From Vibrio ulleungensis (GTDB taxonomy: Bacteria; Pseudomonadota; Gammaproteobacteria; Enterobacterales; Vibrionaceae), in contig NZ_JAFEUM010000002.1 in the NCBI RefSeq assembly GCF_016900875.1, positions 372,001-436,000 of the forward strand: a stretch of DNA of 64,000 bases. The letters are read 5' to 3'. Positions within the stretch are counted from its first letter, which is position 1; each line of letters opens with the position of its first letter. The translations under genes were made by a program, and so were the position numbers. A model generated the notes under the pieces. It did no database searches. It saw only the letters and a program-made list of their open reading frames with translations, and was not told the origin of the DNA. Below, piece after piece: positions 1-9,402 of this stretch.

Positions 1-795
1 ATGTATTTGATTTCGCACGACACTGCACCAGACAGTGAGTTTGACGACGCAGACGGTAATTCGATTACATACCCTAACGATGCTAAACCTAGAACGCACA
101 CCTTTGGTATGGAATATAAGGAAGGGCCTTGGTGGTTTGCCGGAAGTCTGCAATCCAACAGCAATGGAACTGAATATCGCCTAAAAGATCGCTTAGACGG
201 TGTTCACACCGTTAAACCTGCACAAAATGGTGCTGATCTCATGGTCAATTATGCAGGCTCAAGTTTCTTGGGGCTTGGTGAAGGTTCAACACGTATTGTT
301 GGTCAAGTCGGTACAGGCACCGCAGCGGCTATCTTAGGTCGTCATGGTGACACCGGTCAGTCCAACGAAGGTGGCTTGGCGTATCGAGGCATTGTTGATG
401 GCGTATGGGATCTAGGTAGATGGCAAGTCAACACTGTGTTAGTGGGTCAAGTAGACGAAGATGTGATGTTTGATGGACATAAGCAGCAAGAGCTGAGTGT
501 TGGTGCACGCCCAATGTATCAAGTGACAGATAACTTTGTGATGCAGTTTGAAGTAGGTCACGTGGCAACAAGCTTTGAGAATCAATCTGACAAAGAGTCT
601 GGCGGCCTTACCACACTGACAGTAGCGCCGACAATCAAATTGAATGCCAACTCGTTCTTTAGTCGACCTGAAATTCGTACCTACGCAACCTACGCCAATT
701 ACAGCGGCGATTACAATGCAGGTGGCTTAGAAGGTTACAGTGGTGATGATCAAGACGCTTGGATGTTCGGTGTTCAGCTAGAAGCGTGGTTCTAA
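1..795 (+). CDS. maltoporin-type carbohydrate porin, C-terminal part (5' truncated)
   Basis: The reading frame is open from the first base to the stop at 793-795, so the N-terminus, including the signal peptide, lies outside the window; the ATG at position 1 need not be the start. The 264 residues seen are rich in alternating aromatic/polar beta-strand sequence with acidic loops and end in a terminal Phe (EAWF), the outer-membrane barrel insertion signature. Style and C-terminus match the LamB/ScrY sugar-porin family, and the following gene is a complete homologue, with a MalM-like protein next. It probably forms a trimeric outer-membrane channel for maltodextrins or another oligosaccharide. 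Family assignment is good; substrate is unknown. Confidence 0.8.
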   Translation: MYLISHDTAPDSEFDDADGNSITYPNDAKPRTHTFGMEYKEGPWWFAGSLQSNSNGTEYRLKDRLDGVHTVKPAQNGADLMVNYAGSSFLGLGEGSTRIVGQVGTGTAAAILGRHGDTGQSNEGGLAYRGIVDGVWDLGRWQVNTVLVGQVDEDVMFDGHKQQELSVGARPMYQVTDNFVMQFEVGHVATSFENQSDKESGGLTTLTVAPTIKLNANSFFSRPEIRTYATYANYSGDYNAGGLEGYSGDDQDAWMFGVQLEAWF

Positions 796-863
796 CCTCT
801 ACTACTACCAACATTTATCTATGTTTCATGTCATACAGATGTAGATGGATGAACTTATAATAC

Positions 864-910
864 AAAGAGCCTTTAAAGTATCTCTCCTTACTTTTAGAGG
901 CTCTTTTTTT
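864..910 (+). terminator. Rho-independent terminator after first porin
   Basis: AAAGAGCCT (864-872) pairs with AGGCTCTTT (898-906), and the right arm runs into seven T residues. It lies 70 bp after the porin stop codon. Confidence 0.85.
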
Positions 911-1610
911 GCTTTTCCCCTTTCTCGCTCTAAATGTTTATTGAACAAGTCTAAGGCCTTTGGCTCATTTATTTCACTAAAGAAATTCATACAATCCTTT
1001 GTTAATAATTATTCGTAATTAGCTTGATTATTAACCACACGGAATTAATAACGTGATGTTCATTCAATAATAACTACTCATGTATATTTTCTAGTCGCTT
1101 CTTATTTTTAGCGAAGTCTAACTAATCACTATTCTCATTTATTAATTTTGTTCTAGAATTAAATATGGCATGTTTCTATTTTAACAACTTACTCATTAAT
1201 AATTACTCTGTAACTATATTAATATTGTAGTCCACCATTTAGTTCAACCCTGTGTGTATCAAAACACTTCAAATCAATTCAAACATAACAATATTGCGTA
1301 TCATAAAGTTTGCACATAACTTGAAATACGCCACCTTTTGCGTATAAAAATAAGCCATTTAGTATCCCCTACGCCTTATTTTAATGATCCAAATAGGTGA
1401 GCTAATACTCCTATTAATAATATCCACCCTGCATCTACTCCCCACTCCTCCTTTTAATAGGGTGACGCTGAAAAAAATCACATCCATAAACTAATTGATG
1501 TTGATTCAGCAAAGCTTCCAGCATGAATTCAATTCCTTAACTCAACTGCCTATGAGTTTGATTTAGTTAAAAAAACAAAGGTTACCCTACCTTTTAATGG
1601 AGATAATAAA
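911..1610. other. long AT-rich intergenic region before second porin
   Basis: About 700 bp with no credible reading frame on either strand. It is strongly AT-rich, with many ATTAATAA-like runs. Two copies of TTGCGTAT occur at 1294-1301 and 1338-1345, with an AATACGCC in opposite orientation between them, which could be regulator half-sites. A GGAG ribosome-binding site lies just before the ATG at 1611. No sRNA or promoter could be identified with confidence. Confidence 0.5.
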
Positions 1611-2894
1611 ATGAACAAACGCAGCCTAGTTGCAATAGCCGTGGCCTCCACCTTCAGCGCACTTCCTGTCATCGCCAACGAAAAAGTCGAAGACGGTTGG
1701 GACGTAAACGGATACATGTCGTCAAATGTTCGTACCGTTAACGGTAAAACAGTTGATACTGAATACGGTCGACCAGATTACAAAACTGCAGGTACACACG
1801 GTCAAAGTACCAACCAAGTGGAGTTTTCGATCATTAACCGTTCAACCTATGAGAACGGTGTACGAGCAGATTATGTATTGCGCTCTGAGTTTGGTAACGG
1901 TAACTCACTAGCCTACTCATCGGACGGTGGCCAATACGTCAACAACACCGACGGGTTTGCGTTAAAAGAAGCCTATGTCGAACTCCATGGAGTCTTAGGT
2001 GAAGAAACTTCCATTTGGGGTGGTCAACGTTACCTTAATCGTGCGGCAGGTCTTTTATCTGGCGAGTTTTGGAAACAATCTTCTGGTGTAGGTGCAGGTA
2101 TTGAAACTAAACTGGCAGGCAACACCGCAGGTATCGCGTACATTTTAGCGGATGCCATTGTTAATGAAGAAACCGATAGCGATGTTGATGAACGTGCTAC
2201 TAACAGCAGCATTGATCTTTACTACTACGGCGTTGACGTTGGTTTTGGTAGCATGGACTTTGACTTTAAATATGGCCAGCAAAAAGCCAAGAAAGGTGAA
2301 GAAGACCAAGATGGTATTGGCCTTTCTGCCACCCTTAACAGCAGCTACTATGGATTAGACGGCTGGACCCAGACCGCATTTGGTTACGGCACTGGGGTAA
2401 TGCAAAACCGTGGAGTTAACTTCGGCAACTGGTCTGGTGGTGACGATAACGCTGAATCACTGTTTATCACTTCTTACGGTGTTCTAAACGTGACTGACCG
2501 TTTCCAAATTGGGTCTGAAATCGTGTATATGACCGGTATTGATGAACTGTTCGGTGTAGATGGTTTAACGCGAGCAATGATTGCAGCACGCCCATCGTAT
2601 AAACTTAACGATAACATGCGTTTAGAAGCCACACTTTCTTATGCCGATGAATCTGGTCTTTCTGTAGGCGATTGGGGGGGAGAAATTCCCACTGAAGATC
2701 ACACAACCAGTCAAATCTTTAATGCGGAAATCGCGATGGCCTTTACTGTCAATGCCGATTACTTTGGACGTCCACAGATCAAGCCTTACGTGAGCTACAT
2801 CTCTGCCGATGATAGAGCCAGTGCAGAAATGATTGGCATCACCAACGGGACAAGCGAAACCGTGGTAGGTGTACACACTGAAATTTGGTTCTAA
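1611..2894 (+). CDS. LamB-type maltoporin/carbohydrate porin
   Basis: 427 aa with a Sec signal peptide (basic MNKR, hydrophobic stretch, cleavage after ALPVIA at about residue 22) and a C-terminal ...TEIWF ending. Residues 135-165 carry the LamB-like segment with GGQRYLNRAAGL followed by FWKQSSGVGAGIET, corresponding to the barrel strand before the constriction loop in maltoporins. Length is typical of the family (about 400-430 aa). It lies between a paralogue upstream and a MalM-like gene downstream, which supports a maltodextrin-type role, but other oligosaccharides are possible. It has its own long upstream region and a good SD, so it is probably transcribed independently of the first porin. 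Confidence 0.87.
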   Translation: MNKRSLVAIAVASTFSALPVIANEKVEDGWDVNGYMSSNVRTVNGKTVDTEYGRPDYKTAGTHGQSTNQVEFSIINRSTYENGVRADYVLRSEFGNGNSLAYSSDGGQYVNNTDGFALKEAYVELHGVLGEETSIWGGQRYLNRAAGLLSGEFWKQSSGVGAGIETKLAGNTAGIAYILADAIVNEETDSDVDERATNSSIDLYYYGVDVGFGSMDFDFKYGQQKAKKGEEDQDGIGLSATLNSSYYGLDGWTQTAFGYGTGVMQNRGVNFGNWSGGDDNAESLFITSYGVLNVTDRFQIGSEIVYMTGIDELFGVDGLTRAMIAARPSYKLNDNMRLEATLSYADESGLSVGDWGGEIPTEDHTTSQIFNAEIAMAFTVNADYFGRPQIKPYVSYISADDRASAEMIGITNGTSETVVGVHTEIWF

Positions 2895-2906
2895 ACCACG
2901 CACCGT

Positions 2907-2936
2907 AAACAAAGCCGCAACAATGCGGCTTTGTTT
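2907..2936 (+). terminator. hairpin between porin and malM-like gene
   Basis: Perfect 13-bp stem AAACAAAGCCGCA (2907-2919) / TGCGGCTTTGTTT (2924-2936) with a 4-nt loop. The T-rich right arm suits termination, so expression of the next gene probably depends on read-through. Confidence 0.7.
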
Positions 2937-2972
2937 ATCGACATAATTAACTATATTGGGCGAATTACCGTT

Positions 2973-3821
2973 ATGAGAGCACAACCGTTTTTAATTAGCC
3001 TTTGCGCACTAGTACTCACTGCCTGCAGCAGCACGCAATCTGTCGATCATAAGATTGATCCGCCGCTATGCCAATTGACGTGTAGCAGCAATTTTGCAGC
3101 GTTTCCGTATATCCAACTTAAAGAAAATGAAACCATAAACTTGGATATCGATGGAAAGAGCCCAGTTGGGCAGTTTACTGCAGGAAACAGTCACTTTGGT
3201 GCGTTTAGGTTGAACGAGCGCAGCGCCGAATCGCAAGTCACCATATCTGGCCTCATGATCAACGACTCCGTGTTTGCCCCTGAAGTGCATATTCTGACCC
3301 CTGATTTTCAAGTCGCAGAGACATTCACACTCGACCAATTTGATATTTTGCCGTCTGACGCGTTTACTCGTACTCGTTTTGTTTTACGTACCAACGTCGA
3401 CGTTGCAAAAACCCCTTACTTTATCGTGTACACCGACGCCTCAAGACTTGGTGAGCACATTCAAGTGGAGCATCCAGCGCGTCGCCGTGCCAAAGAATTT
3501 GGAGAAGTGATGCCAATGGTTACCGATCCTCGCTATATTCATCAGCCAACCGGTAAAATTGAAATACAAATTAAATCGTTGAAGCTACAGTCAATGAACG
3601 CATTGGGTACCACTTTACATAACAGCCAACAGGGTTCCACGTCCCCCTTAGTGACGGTACTTCCCGAGACCAAACAATATTTCTTTAGCGCTATTCAACA
3701 AGCCGTTGCCAACGATGACTTAGATTCTGCAATGGCACTCGTTGCAGAAGCCAGTGCGCTCAATATCCCTGAAGCTCGTGATGTATTTATCGATGCTGTT
3801 CGTTCTACCACGTTGCAATAA
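2973..3821 (+). CDS. malM: MalM-like maltose-operon periplasmic lipoprotein
   Basis: The start chosen is the ATG at 2973 rather than an in-frame ATG at 2931, because it puts a lipoprotein signal (MRAQPFLISLCALVLTAC, lipobox LTAC) at the N-terminus and the earlier ATG lies inside the terminator hairpin. This gives 282 aa. The body resembles MalM: a beta-rich N-terminal domain with an FAAFPYIQL segment, then a helical C-terminus (AIQQAVANDDLDSAMALVAEAS). MalM proteins are encoded with maltoporins in enteric bacteria and vibrios and are periplasmic; their precise role is unsettled. Position directly after a LamB-type porin supports the call. The SD is weak. Confidence 0.75.
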   Translation: MRAQPFLISLCALVLTACSSTQSVDHKIDPPLCQLTCSSNFAAFPYIQLKENETINLDIDGKSPVGQFTAGNSHFGAFRLNERSAESQVTISGLMINDSVFAPEVHILTPDFQVAETFTLDQFDILPSDAFTRTRFVLRTNVDVAKTPYFIVYTDASRLGEHIQVEHPARRRAKEFGEVMPMVTDPRYIHQPTGKIEIQIKSLKLQSMNALGTTLHNSQQGSTSPLVTVLPETKQYFFSAIQQAVANDDLDSAMALVAEASALNIPEARDVFIDAVRSTTLQ

Positions 3822-3907
3822 GCTTTGATAAAACATTCAGCAATACCTACTCCAATTTACTACTCCTAATTCGTCCTACTTATGCTCTCCGCCCTTACGT
3901 TTTGGAC

Positions 3908-3934
3908 AGCGGCCTTCGGGTCGCTTTTTTTTAC
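3908..3934 (+). terminator. terminator after malM-like gene
   Basis: Stem AGCGGCC / GGTCGCT (one G-T wobble) closed by a TTCG tetraloop and followed by an uninterrupted T8 tract. Confidence 0.88.
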
Positions 3935-4107
3935 CTTTTAGTAAGCTAAACGACTTAACTCGCTTATAGCCGACACACTACCCTCTCGTTTTGTAACTAC
4001 CTAAATCCAATCACTTGCTAGCAGTTACGCTGTAGCGACAAAGATACCAATATGATCCATTTGAGATTAGGATAGAGCCTGTCTCTAGCATTCACTTACA
4101 CAACACT

Positions 4108-5004
4108 ATGAAGCCATTAACTCTTCTCGACGGCGGTATGGGTCGCGAGCTAAAACGCATCGGCGCTCCTTTTTCGCAACCTCTTTGGAGCGCACAAGCC
4201 CTAATTGAGTCGCCACAGCATGTTACTCATGCGCATCAACGCTTTATTGACGCTGGTGCAGAGGTGATCATTACCAACAGTTACGCCTGCGTGCCCTTTC
4301 ACCTCGGTGAAGAGCGTTACCGACAACAAGGCGCTCAGCTTGCTCACTTGGCAGCAAAATTGGCCAAAGATGTCTCTTTGAAACATCCTAATGTTCACGT
4401 TGCGGGATGCCTCCCACCACCTATGGGGAGCTACCGACCGGATCTGTTTGATAAGCAGCGCGCAGAAGATATCTACCAGACACTCTATAGCGCCCAACAG
4501 GATCATGTCGATCTGTGGATGGTAGAAACACTCTCTTCCATTGAAGAGTTTCAGTCTGCACAGACTGTCCTTTCAAGCAGTACACTACCAAGCTATTACG
4601 CCTTTTCATTACAAGACACCATTAAAGAGGCAGCATGCATTCGTTCAGGTGAGACAGTCACTGACGCTATACAGGCCGTAATAAATGCGGGAGAGAGCAA
4701 GTTTTTGTTTAACTGTTCAATGCCAGAGGTTATGTTACAGGCGGTTGTAGACGCTAAACTGTGCGCAGCTAAACAAGGTAAAGAGATTGAGCTAGGCGTT
4801 TACGCTAATAACTTCACTGCCATTGATCCTGACCATCAAGCCAACACACTTTTTCAAGCCGAGAGAAGTGTATCACCAGACGAGTATTTGCGCTTTGCTC
4901 AGCAATGGTATGATGCTGGCGCAACCATTATTGGGGGCTGCTGCGGCATAGGTCCAGAACATATTAAACGACTAAGCGAATGGAAAGCGTCATTGGCATC
5001 TTGA
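4108..5004 (+). CDS. homocysteine S-methyltransferase family protein
   Basis: 298 aa, a full-length single-domain enzyme of the MmuM/BHMT S-methyl_trans family. It starts with the typical LLDGGMGRELKR. The three zinc-ligand cysteines are visible: C203 in FNCS, and C278-C279 in the C-terminal GGCCG motif. These enzymes move a methyl group from S-methylmethionine, betaine or a similar donor to homocysteine, giving methionine in the cytoplasm. The donor cannot be read from sequence. No methionine-permease gene is adjacent. It stands alone, with a terminator before it and a convergent MCP gene after it. Confidence 0.9.
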   Translation: MKPLTLLDGGMGRELKRIGAPFSQPLWSAQALIESPQHVTHAHQRFIDAGAEVIITNSYACVPFHLGEERYRQQGAQLAHLAAKLAKDVSLKHPNVHVAGCLPPPMGSYRPDLFDKQRAEDIYQTLYSAQQDHVDLWMVETLSSIEEFQSAQTVLSSSTLPSYYAFSLQDTIKEAACIRSGETVTDAIQAVINAGESKFLFNCSMPEVMLQAVVDAKLCAAKQGKEIELGVYANNFTAIDPDHQANTLFQAERSVSPDEYLRFAQQWYDAGATIIGGCCGIGPEHIKRLSEWKASLAS

Positions 5005-5010
5005 AAGGTA

Positions 5011-5040
5011 GCCACAGAAGATAGAATCAACTTCTGTGGC
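5011..5040. terminator. hairpin between convergent genes
   Basis: Perfect 10-bp inverted repeat GCCACAGAAG (5011-5020) / CTTCTGTGGC (5031-5040) placed between the stops of two convergent genes. There is no strong T tract on either side, so it may be a weak bidirectional terminator. Confidence 0.55.
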
Positions 5041-5051
5041 CATTAAGTCTG

Positions 5052-7046
5052 TTAAGCTTGTCTTAATTTAAACGCACTCACCTGCTCAGACTGTTGCTCC
5101 GATTGTGCCAGTAAGGTGCGACTCACTTCGGCATTTTTTACCGCTTCTACCACGGTCGATTCACCCAGCTGCACAATCTCTTTCATGCTATTGTCGACTT
5201 GCTCAGCAACTCGCATCTTATCTTGCGCCGTCCCTGCAATACGGACACTGTTACTCTTAACTTGCTGTAGTAGCTCTGCAATACCTTGGAGCTGCAGTTC
5301 ATTTTTTTCCGTTTGCGAAAAGCATTGAGTCGCTTTGTCGTCACCATGTTCCATTATAGTGACAGCTTCACTGGATGACTCTTGCAATCCTTGGATAACA
5401 TTTAAAATTTCCACCGTCGCTTCTTGAGTCCTACCCGCTAACACTCGTACTTCATCGGCCACAACTGCAAAGCCTCGCCCTTGCTCACCGGCGCGTGCCG
5501 CTTCGATCGCGGCATTTAAAGCCAGCAAGTTGGTTTGGTCGGCAATCGCTCGGATCACATCCAATATGCTAGAAATGTCTTGGGATTGCGTTTTCAGGTC
5601 GTGAGCTTTTGCCACTGCTTCTTTCATTTCATCGCGCAAGGATTGAACAATCTGGTGGGTAACATTGACATCCGATTGCCCCTGCTCGGCCAAAGAAACG
5701 ACCTTTTCGATGTCGATTTTAGCCCCGTCTGCAAGCCCTGACACCTCGTGTATGCCCACGTTCATATCATTAAACGCTTCTGCTGCCTGTTCTATCGCCT
5801 GCTTTTGATCATCGATTAACGAACGAGTTTCTTGGCTGCTGCGCATTCCTGTTTCGGCACCCGACGCAAGCTTTTGAGTATTAATTACGACGGCGCCAAT
5901 GATCTGATCAAGTTGTTCATTGAGAGTGTTTAAATGATTGCTGATCTGGCCAAATTCATCACTGGTTTTTACATCAACCTGATGGGTGAAATCGCCGGCG
6001 ACGAGATGCTCTATCTGACCCATTATACGTTTTAGTGAGTGTCGAATATTGGAAATGATGCTCCAGATAACCGCCGATGAAATAGCTACAGCAATGCCCA
6101 CCAACACTAACATTTGGACATACGCTGTCTGACTGGTGTTTTGTGCGTCACCTTTGGCATTGGCTAATTCTACTTCAACCAACGCGCTGGCTTGATCCAT
6201 AAGCGGCAAAGTTAGATCAACAACCTCACTAATTGTGGTTAAATTTTGATTTTGCTGCGCTAATAAATCACTGGTTGCGGAAAGCGACTGCAATAATCCT
6301 CCATCACTGGTTGCTGCCTGTGCCAATTGATAATACTGGTCCAGATTCGCAATGTCGGTATTACCTGCTGCGCGAAGCTGTTGCTGCTTAGTGAGCATCG
6401 ATTTATGGTGCGAGGCGACCGCAAGTAAATGAGTGTTTTGCTGATCGATATCCAATGAAAATAGCGCTTTTTCTATCGCGCGACCCAGTAACTCTCCGTC
6501 GCTCTTTAAGCCTTCTACCATCCACTTATTGGCCGAAGAGGTACCTTCAATCACCGATTCAATATCAAAGCTAAAAAACTCCCACTCTTGCATAAACTCA
6601 GTCGCAAGTTGGCCTTGACGGTTATTGGCTTGAATCCAGTTTTCTCTGGTCACAAACTGCTGATCGGCAGTTGCAAACAACGATTGAGATTGCTCCGAAA
6701 TCTGAGCCATAAAAGATTGGTATTCAACATCGTTCGCAGCGTGCTTGGTTAACGTGGTGGCTATTTGGTCGAAAGTCGCTATCAGCGTAGTGGCTTGTTG
6801 CCTAAGGACCTCACGCTCTTGAGCGTCATCAGTAATAGCATGCAGGCTAACAAGCCTAGAAACATTAAGAAGAACACCGGATAAACGATTGGTCTGTTCA
6901 GCTTTTGGAGCAAGGTGATCAACGGTTGTTCTTAGTTGACCGTTTAGAGTATTGGTATTCATCAAACTGATCGTGGTTAAAATCACGATGAATGAGAACA
7001 ACACCAAAAAGCTAAAAAGTGTTCTCTGTACGACCGATAGGTTCAT
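5052..7046 (-). CDS. methyl-accepting chemotaxis protein with large helical sensor domain
   Basis: 664 aa. TM1 is at about residues 8-29, followed by a predicted all-helical periplasmic domain of about 275 residues, TM2 at about 305-328 ([20 protein letters not shown]), HAMP, and a cytoplasmic signalling domain with the invariant hairpin tip ([20 protein letters not shown]). The periplasmic domain is too long for a simple four-helix bundle and looks like a helical bimodular (HBM) type; this is inferred from length and helix content. It lacks a C-terminal CheR-binding pentapeptide. Ligand unknown. It lies next to the urease operon on the same strand but is separated from it by 255 bp. Confidence 0.9.
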   Translation of the reverse strand: MNLSVVQRTLFSFLVLFSFIVILTTISLMNTNTLNGQLRTTVDHLAPKAEQTNRLSGVLLNVSRLVSLHAITDDAQEREVLRQQATTLIATFDQIATTLTKHAANDVEYQSFMAQISEQSQSLFATADQQFVTRENWIQANNRQGQLATEFMQEWEFFSFDIESVIEGTSSANKWMVEGLKSDGELLGRAIEKALFSLDIDQQNTHLLAVASHHKSMLTKQQQLRAAGNTDIANLDQYYQLAQAATSDGGLLQSLSATSDLLAQQNQNLTTISEVVDLTLPLMDQASALVEVELANAKGDAQNTSQTAYVQMLVLVGIAVAISSAVIWSIISNIRHSLKRIMGQIEHLVAGDFTHQVDVKTSDEFGQISNHLNTLNEQLDQIIGAVVINTQKLASGAETGMRSSQETRSLIDDQKQAIEQAAEAFNDMNVGIHEVSGLADGAKIDIEKVVSLAEQGQSDVNVTHQIVQSLRDEMKEAVAKAHDLKTQSQDISSILDVIRAIADQTNLLALNAAIEAARAGEQGRGFAVVADEVRVLAGRTQEATVEILNVIQGLQESSSEAVTIMEHGDDKATQCFSQTEKNELQLQGIAELLQQVKSNSVRIAGTAQDKMRVAEQVDNSMKEIVQLGESTVVEAVKNAEVSRTLLAQSEQQSEQVSAFKLRQA

Positions 7047-7259
7047 TTAGTTCCGCCTTTAGGCTACTGTGTAACTCAAACTACTTGTATTACAAGAATA
7101 CAAAAGAGTAGCGGATAGTGCAGCGATCGGGTTCAAATAATAGCCAATTACCGTACTAAATACGGACAACGTATTATTTGCCATTGAGGATGGAGACAGT
7201 AAGTTCGGGTAAAATAACGGCCTTAAAGCAAGTTTCGAATAAAGTAGCTGAATACTACA

Positions 7260-7286
7260 AGGTTGCCCCTATTATGGAGCAACCTT
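7260..7286 (-). terminator. hairpin downstream of ureG
   Basis: Inverted repeat AGGTTGC / GCAACCT (right arm 7279-7285) just beyond the ureG stop codon. The stem is short and no clear T tract follows on the minus strand. It is a plausible end of the urt-ure transcript. Confidence 0.4.
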
Positions 7287-7301
7287 GTAACCATCGTTAA
7301 T

Positions 7302-7931
7302 TTACACCGCTTCTTTAAGGGTCAACATCCCTTCAGTCACGATAAAATCAATAATGGTGTCTAAGCCTACGCCTTCTTTTAAATTGGTAAATACGTAGGG
7401 CTTGGTCGGTCGCATGCGCGCCGTATCTTGCTCCATCACTTCAAGCGATGCACCCACGTACGGGGCCAAATCGATTTTGTTGATGATCAACAGGTCTGAG
7501 CGAGTAATGCCTGGTCCACCTTTACGAGGGATTTTTTCACCTTCAGCAACATCAATCACATAGATGGTTAAATCTGCCAATTCGGGACTGAACGTTGCGC
7601 TTAGGTTGTCACCGCCGCTTTCGACAAACACCACGTCCAAGTTTTGATGAAGTTTGGCCAACTCTTCTACCGCCGCCAGGTTCATTGACGCATCTTCGCG
7701 AATCGCAGTATGAGGGCAGCCTCCAGTTTCGACGCCAATGATGCGGTCAGGCTCTAATGCCTCTGCACGGGTTAAGATTTTGGCGTCTTCTTGGGTGTAA
7801 ATATCGTTAGTCACTACCGCGATATTAAGTTTGTCGCGGATGGTTTTACACAAGATTTCGAGCAGAGCGGTTTTTCCAGATCCAACTGGGCCACCAATGC
7901 CAATGCGAAGCGGTTGTTTATAAGTTTGCAT
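7302..7931 (-). CDS. ureG: urease accessory GTPase UreG
   Basis: 209 aa. The P-loop GGPVGSGKT lies at residues 13-21, and the conserved metal-binding CPH motif (C72-P73-H74) is present. UreG is a SIMIBI GTPase that binds nickel and delivers it to the apo-urease/UreD-UreF complex, using GTP hydrolysis. Length and motifs are fully typical. It is the last gene of the minus-strand urt-ure cluster, 18 bp after ureF. Confidence 0.97.
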   Translation of the reverse strand: MQTYKQPLRIGIGGPVGSGKTALLEILCKTIRDKLNIAVVTNDIYTQEDAKILTRAEALEPDRIIGVETGGCPHTAIREDASMNLAAVEELAKLHQNLDVVFVESGGDNLSATFSPELADLTIYVIDVAEGEKIPRKGGPGITRSDLLIINKIDLAPYVGASLEVMEQDTARMRPTKPYVFTNLKEGVGLDTIIDFIVTEGMLTLKEAV

Positions 7932-7949
7932 GAGGGTTCCTTTACATGT

Positions 7950-8645
7950 TTAAGACCGGAAAAGTCGAGTGTATTGAGTTTGATGAAGCGCACTTGCCAT
8001 CGCAATCGAGGGGGTAAAACTGCCAATCATCCAGCTCTCTTGGCGAGAAGCCTTAGCGATCACCGACGGAAATGCAGCGCTAATATTAATAAGCACCACT
8101 TGACCTGCGGTTTGCCCAAGCGGAATGAGTTTTACACCCGCGGTTACGATGTTTTCGAGCCAGCTCCAAAGGTAGCCTTGCTTTAAGCTCTCTAAGTCGA
8201 TTTGCCAGTGGTGCGCCGCAACACAAAAGCCAAGCAGCTGATTGGGATGACTGTCGACGTTTTCTAGCCAAGACAAGTCCATATCAAGCTGCTTAAGCAA
8301 GGTATATAACGCGTTTCCTCGCTGACGCTCTTCGGCTCGCAGCTCACTGGTTTCACGACTCGAGTACAAGACGTCGCTCCAGTGTGTGCACGCCTGATGA
8401 TCCTTCTCTAACACAGCGTGATAAAGATGCTCAATGATGGGTAACTCGAGCGTGGCAACGCTCGACTCCACCATGTGCATAAGCCAGCGCTCCATGCTCT
8501 CGCGATCGTTCACCCAACCGGCTTCAACCGCATACTCCAGACCTTGCGAGTAGGTAAAGCCACCGATAGGCAGTGCGGGACTTATCAGTTGAAATAGCCG
8601 ATAGCTGGCGAGCGACTCGCCGCGGACATCGGTAGCTAGCTTCAT
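7950..8645 (-). CDS. ureF: urease accessory protein UreF
   Basis: 231 aa. The conserved UreF N-terminus is visible (LFQLISPALPIGGFTYSQGLE at about residues 17-37). UreF bridges UreD and UreG in the urease maturation complex and gates the nickel-dependent activation step. It lies between the small membrane-protein gene and ureG in an unbroken minus-strand series. It belongs to the expected length class (about 225-240 aa). Confidence 0.96.
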   Translation of the reverse strand: MKLATDVRGESLASYRLFQLISPALPIGGFTYSQGLEYAVEAGWVNDRESMERWLMHMVESSVATLELPIIEHLYHAVLEKDHQACTHWSDVLYSSRETSELRAEERQRGNALYTLLKQLDMDLSWLENVDSHPNQLLGFCVAAHHWQIDLESLKQGYLWSWLENIVTAGVKLIPLGQTAGQVVLINISAAFPSVIAKASRQESWMIGSFTPSIAMASALHQTQYTRLFRS

Positions 8646-8667
8646 CGTAGTGTTCTCTTGTTACGCG

Positions 8668-8880
8668 TTATGACGACTTTTTGTGCTTGAACATCGCATA
8701 TGCGGCACCTAACAAAACGATGGCCCCTACGCTAACAAGCAGGTCTGGATTACTCAGAAGGTGAATCAAATCAGCCCACACTGAATGGTGATCGTGACCG
8801 GCGTGAGCAAAGGCAAGTGATGGGCTTGCTAAAAGAGCTGCTAGAAGCGTTTTTTTGATAGTCAATTTGGGGGTAATCAT
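8668..8880 (-). CDS. small His-rich membrane protein in the urease cluster (mini-UreJ/HupE-like?)
   Basis: 70 aa starting at 8880, where AAGGAAC lies at SD distance; the longer open frame upstream overlaps ureE and is not needed. It has a signal-like N-terminus (MITPKLTIKKTLLAALLASPSLAFA), then HAGHDHH, a short amphipathic stretch, one transmembrane helix (LLVSVGAIVLLGAAYAMF) and a basic tail. HupE/UreJ nickel permeases begin with the same plan (signal peptide followed by HPGH-type residues) but are about 190-200 aa with six or more helices, so this looks like a reduced relative or an analogue. It occupies the place between ureE and ureF where ureJ sits in some clusters. A role in nickel handling is inferred only. 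Confidence 0.75.
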   Translation of the reverse strand: MITPKLTIKKTLLAALLASPSLAFAHAGHDHHSVWADLIHLLSNPDLLVSVGAIVLLGAAYAMFKHKKSS

Positions 8881-8917
8881 GGTGCGTTCCTTAAAGTAAA
8901 AATCCATAAAATTTAAA

Positions 8918-9367
8918 TTAGTGATGATGGTGATGACCGCCAGATCGGCCGCCGTAAGCGCCGCCTTCAGGCTCAAAGGGCTGCTTTTCGCAGGTAACTT
9001 CTGCGCCCAGTCCCTCAACCATTTCATCCAATACGTGATCATGCTGATAGCGCACCCATCCTGGTTCTACTTGCAGCGGAACATGGCGGTTGCCTAAATG
9101 GTATGCAACGCGGGTCAGTAAATGTGGGTCGTCGCAATACACAGTCGAGACCTGCTCTGGTGCGGCCTTCACTTCCACAATCAAACCACACACGCTGGCG
9201 AGCTTTTCGCCGCCACGTAAAATATGCCCACGAGGTAAAAACAGTCCTGCGTCACGGCCATCGTCTAAGCTCACTTTGAGTCGACTTTTAATGCGGCTGT
9301 CGATGGGCAAACTTAGGTAGCCGTCGGCGCCACATTCATTAACCGTAATTTTGGTTAGTTCAATCAT
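8918..9367 (-). CDS. ureE: urease nickel metallochaperone UreE
   Basis: 149 aa. It has the UreE N-terminal beta domain (RIKSRLKVSLDDGRDAGLFLPRGHILRGGEKLA) and a C-terminal metal-binding domain ending in GGHHHHH. UreE dimers bind Ni(II) and pass it to UreG. The His-rich tail is short compared with that of Klebsiella UreE. It is 35 bp after ureC. Confidence 0.96.
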   Translation of the reverse strand: MIELTKITVNECGADGYLSLPIDSRIKSRLKVSLDDGRDAGLFLPRGHILRGGEKLASVCGLIVEVKAAPEQVSTVYCDDPHLLTRVAYHLGNRHVPLQVEPGWVRYQHDHVLDEMVEGLGAEVTCEKQPFEPEGGAYGGRSGGHHHHH

Positions 9368-9402
9368 TGTTTCGCTCCTATCAAGCTCAATTAGGAAAAG
9401 AT

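Noticed and set aside
2622..2984. 120-codon minus-strand frame across the end of the second porin
   Set aside because: It overlaps conserved porin coding sequence and the terminator hairpin; no family resemblance.
8881..9042. N-terminal extension of the small urease-cluster protein
   Set aside because: It would overlap ureE, while ATG 8880 has a good SD and a proper signal peptide directly after it.
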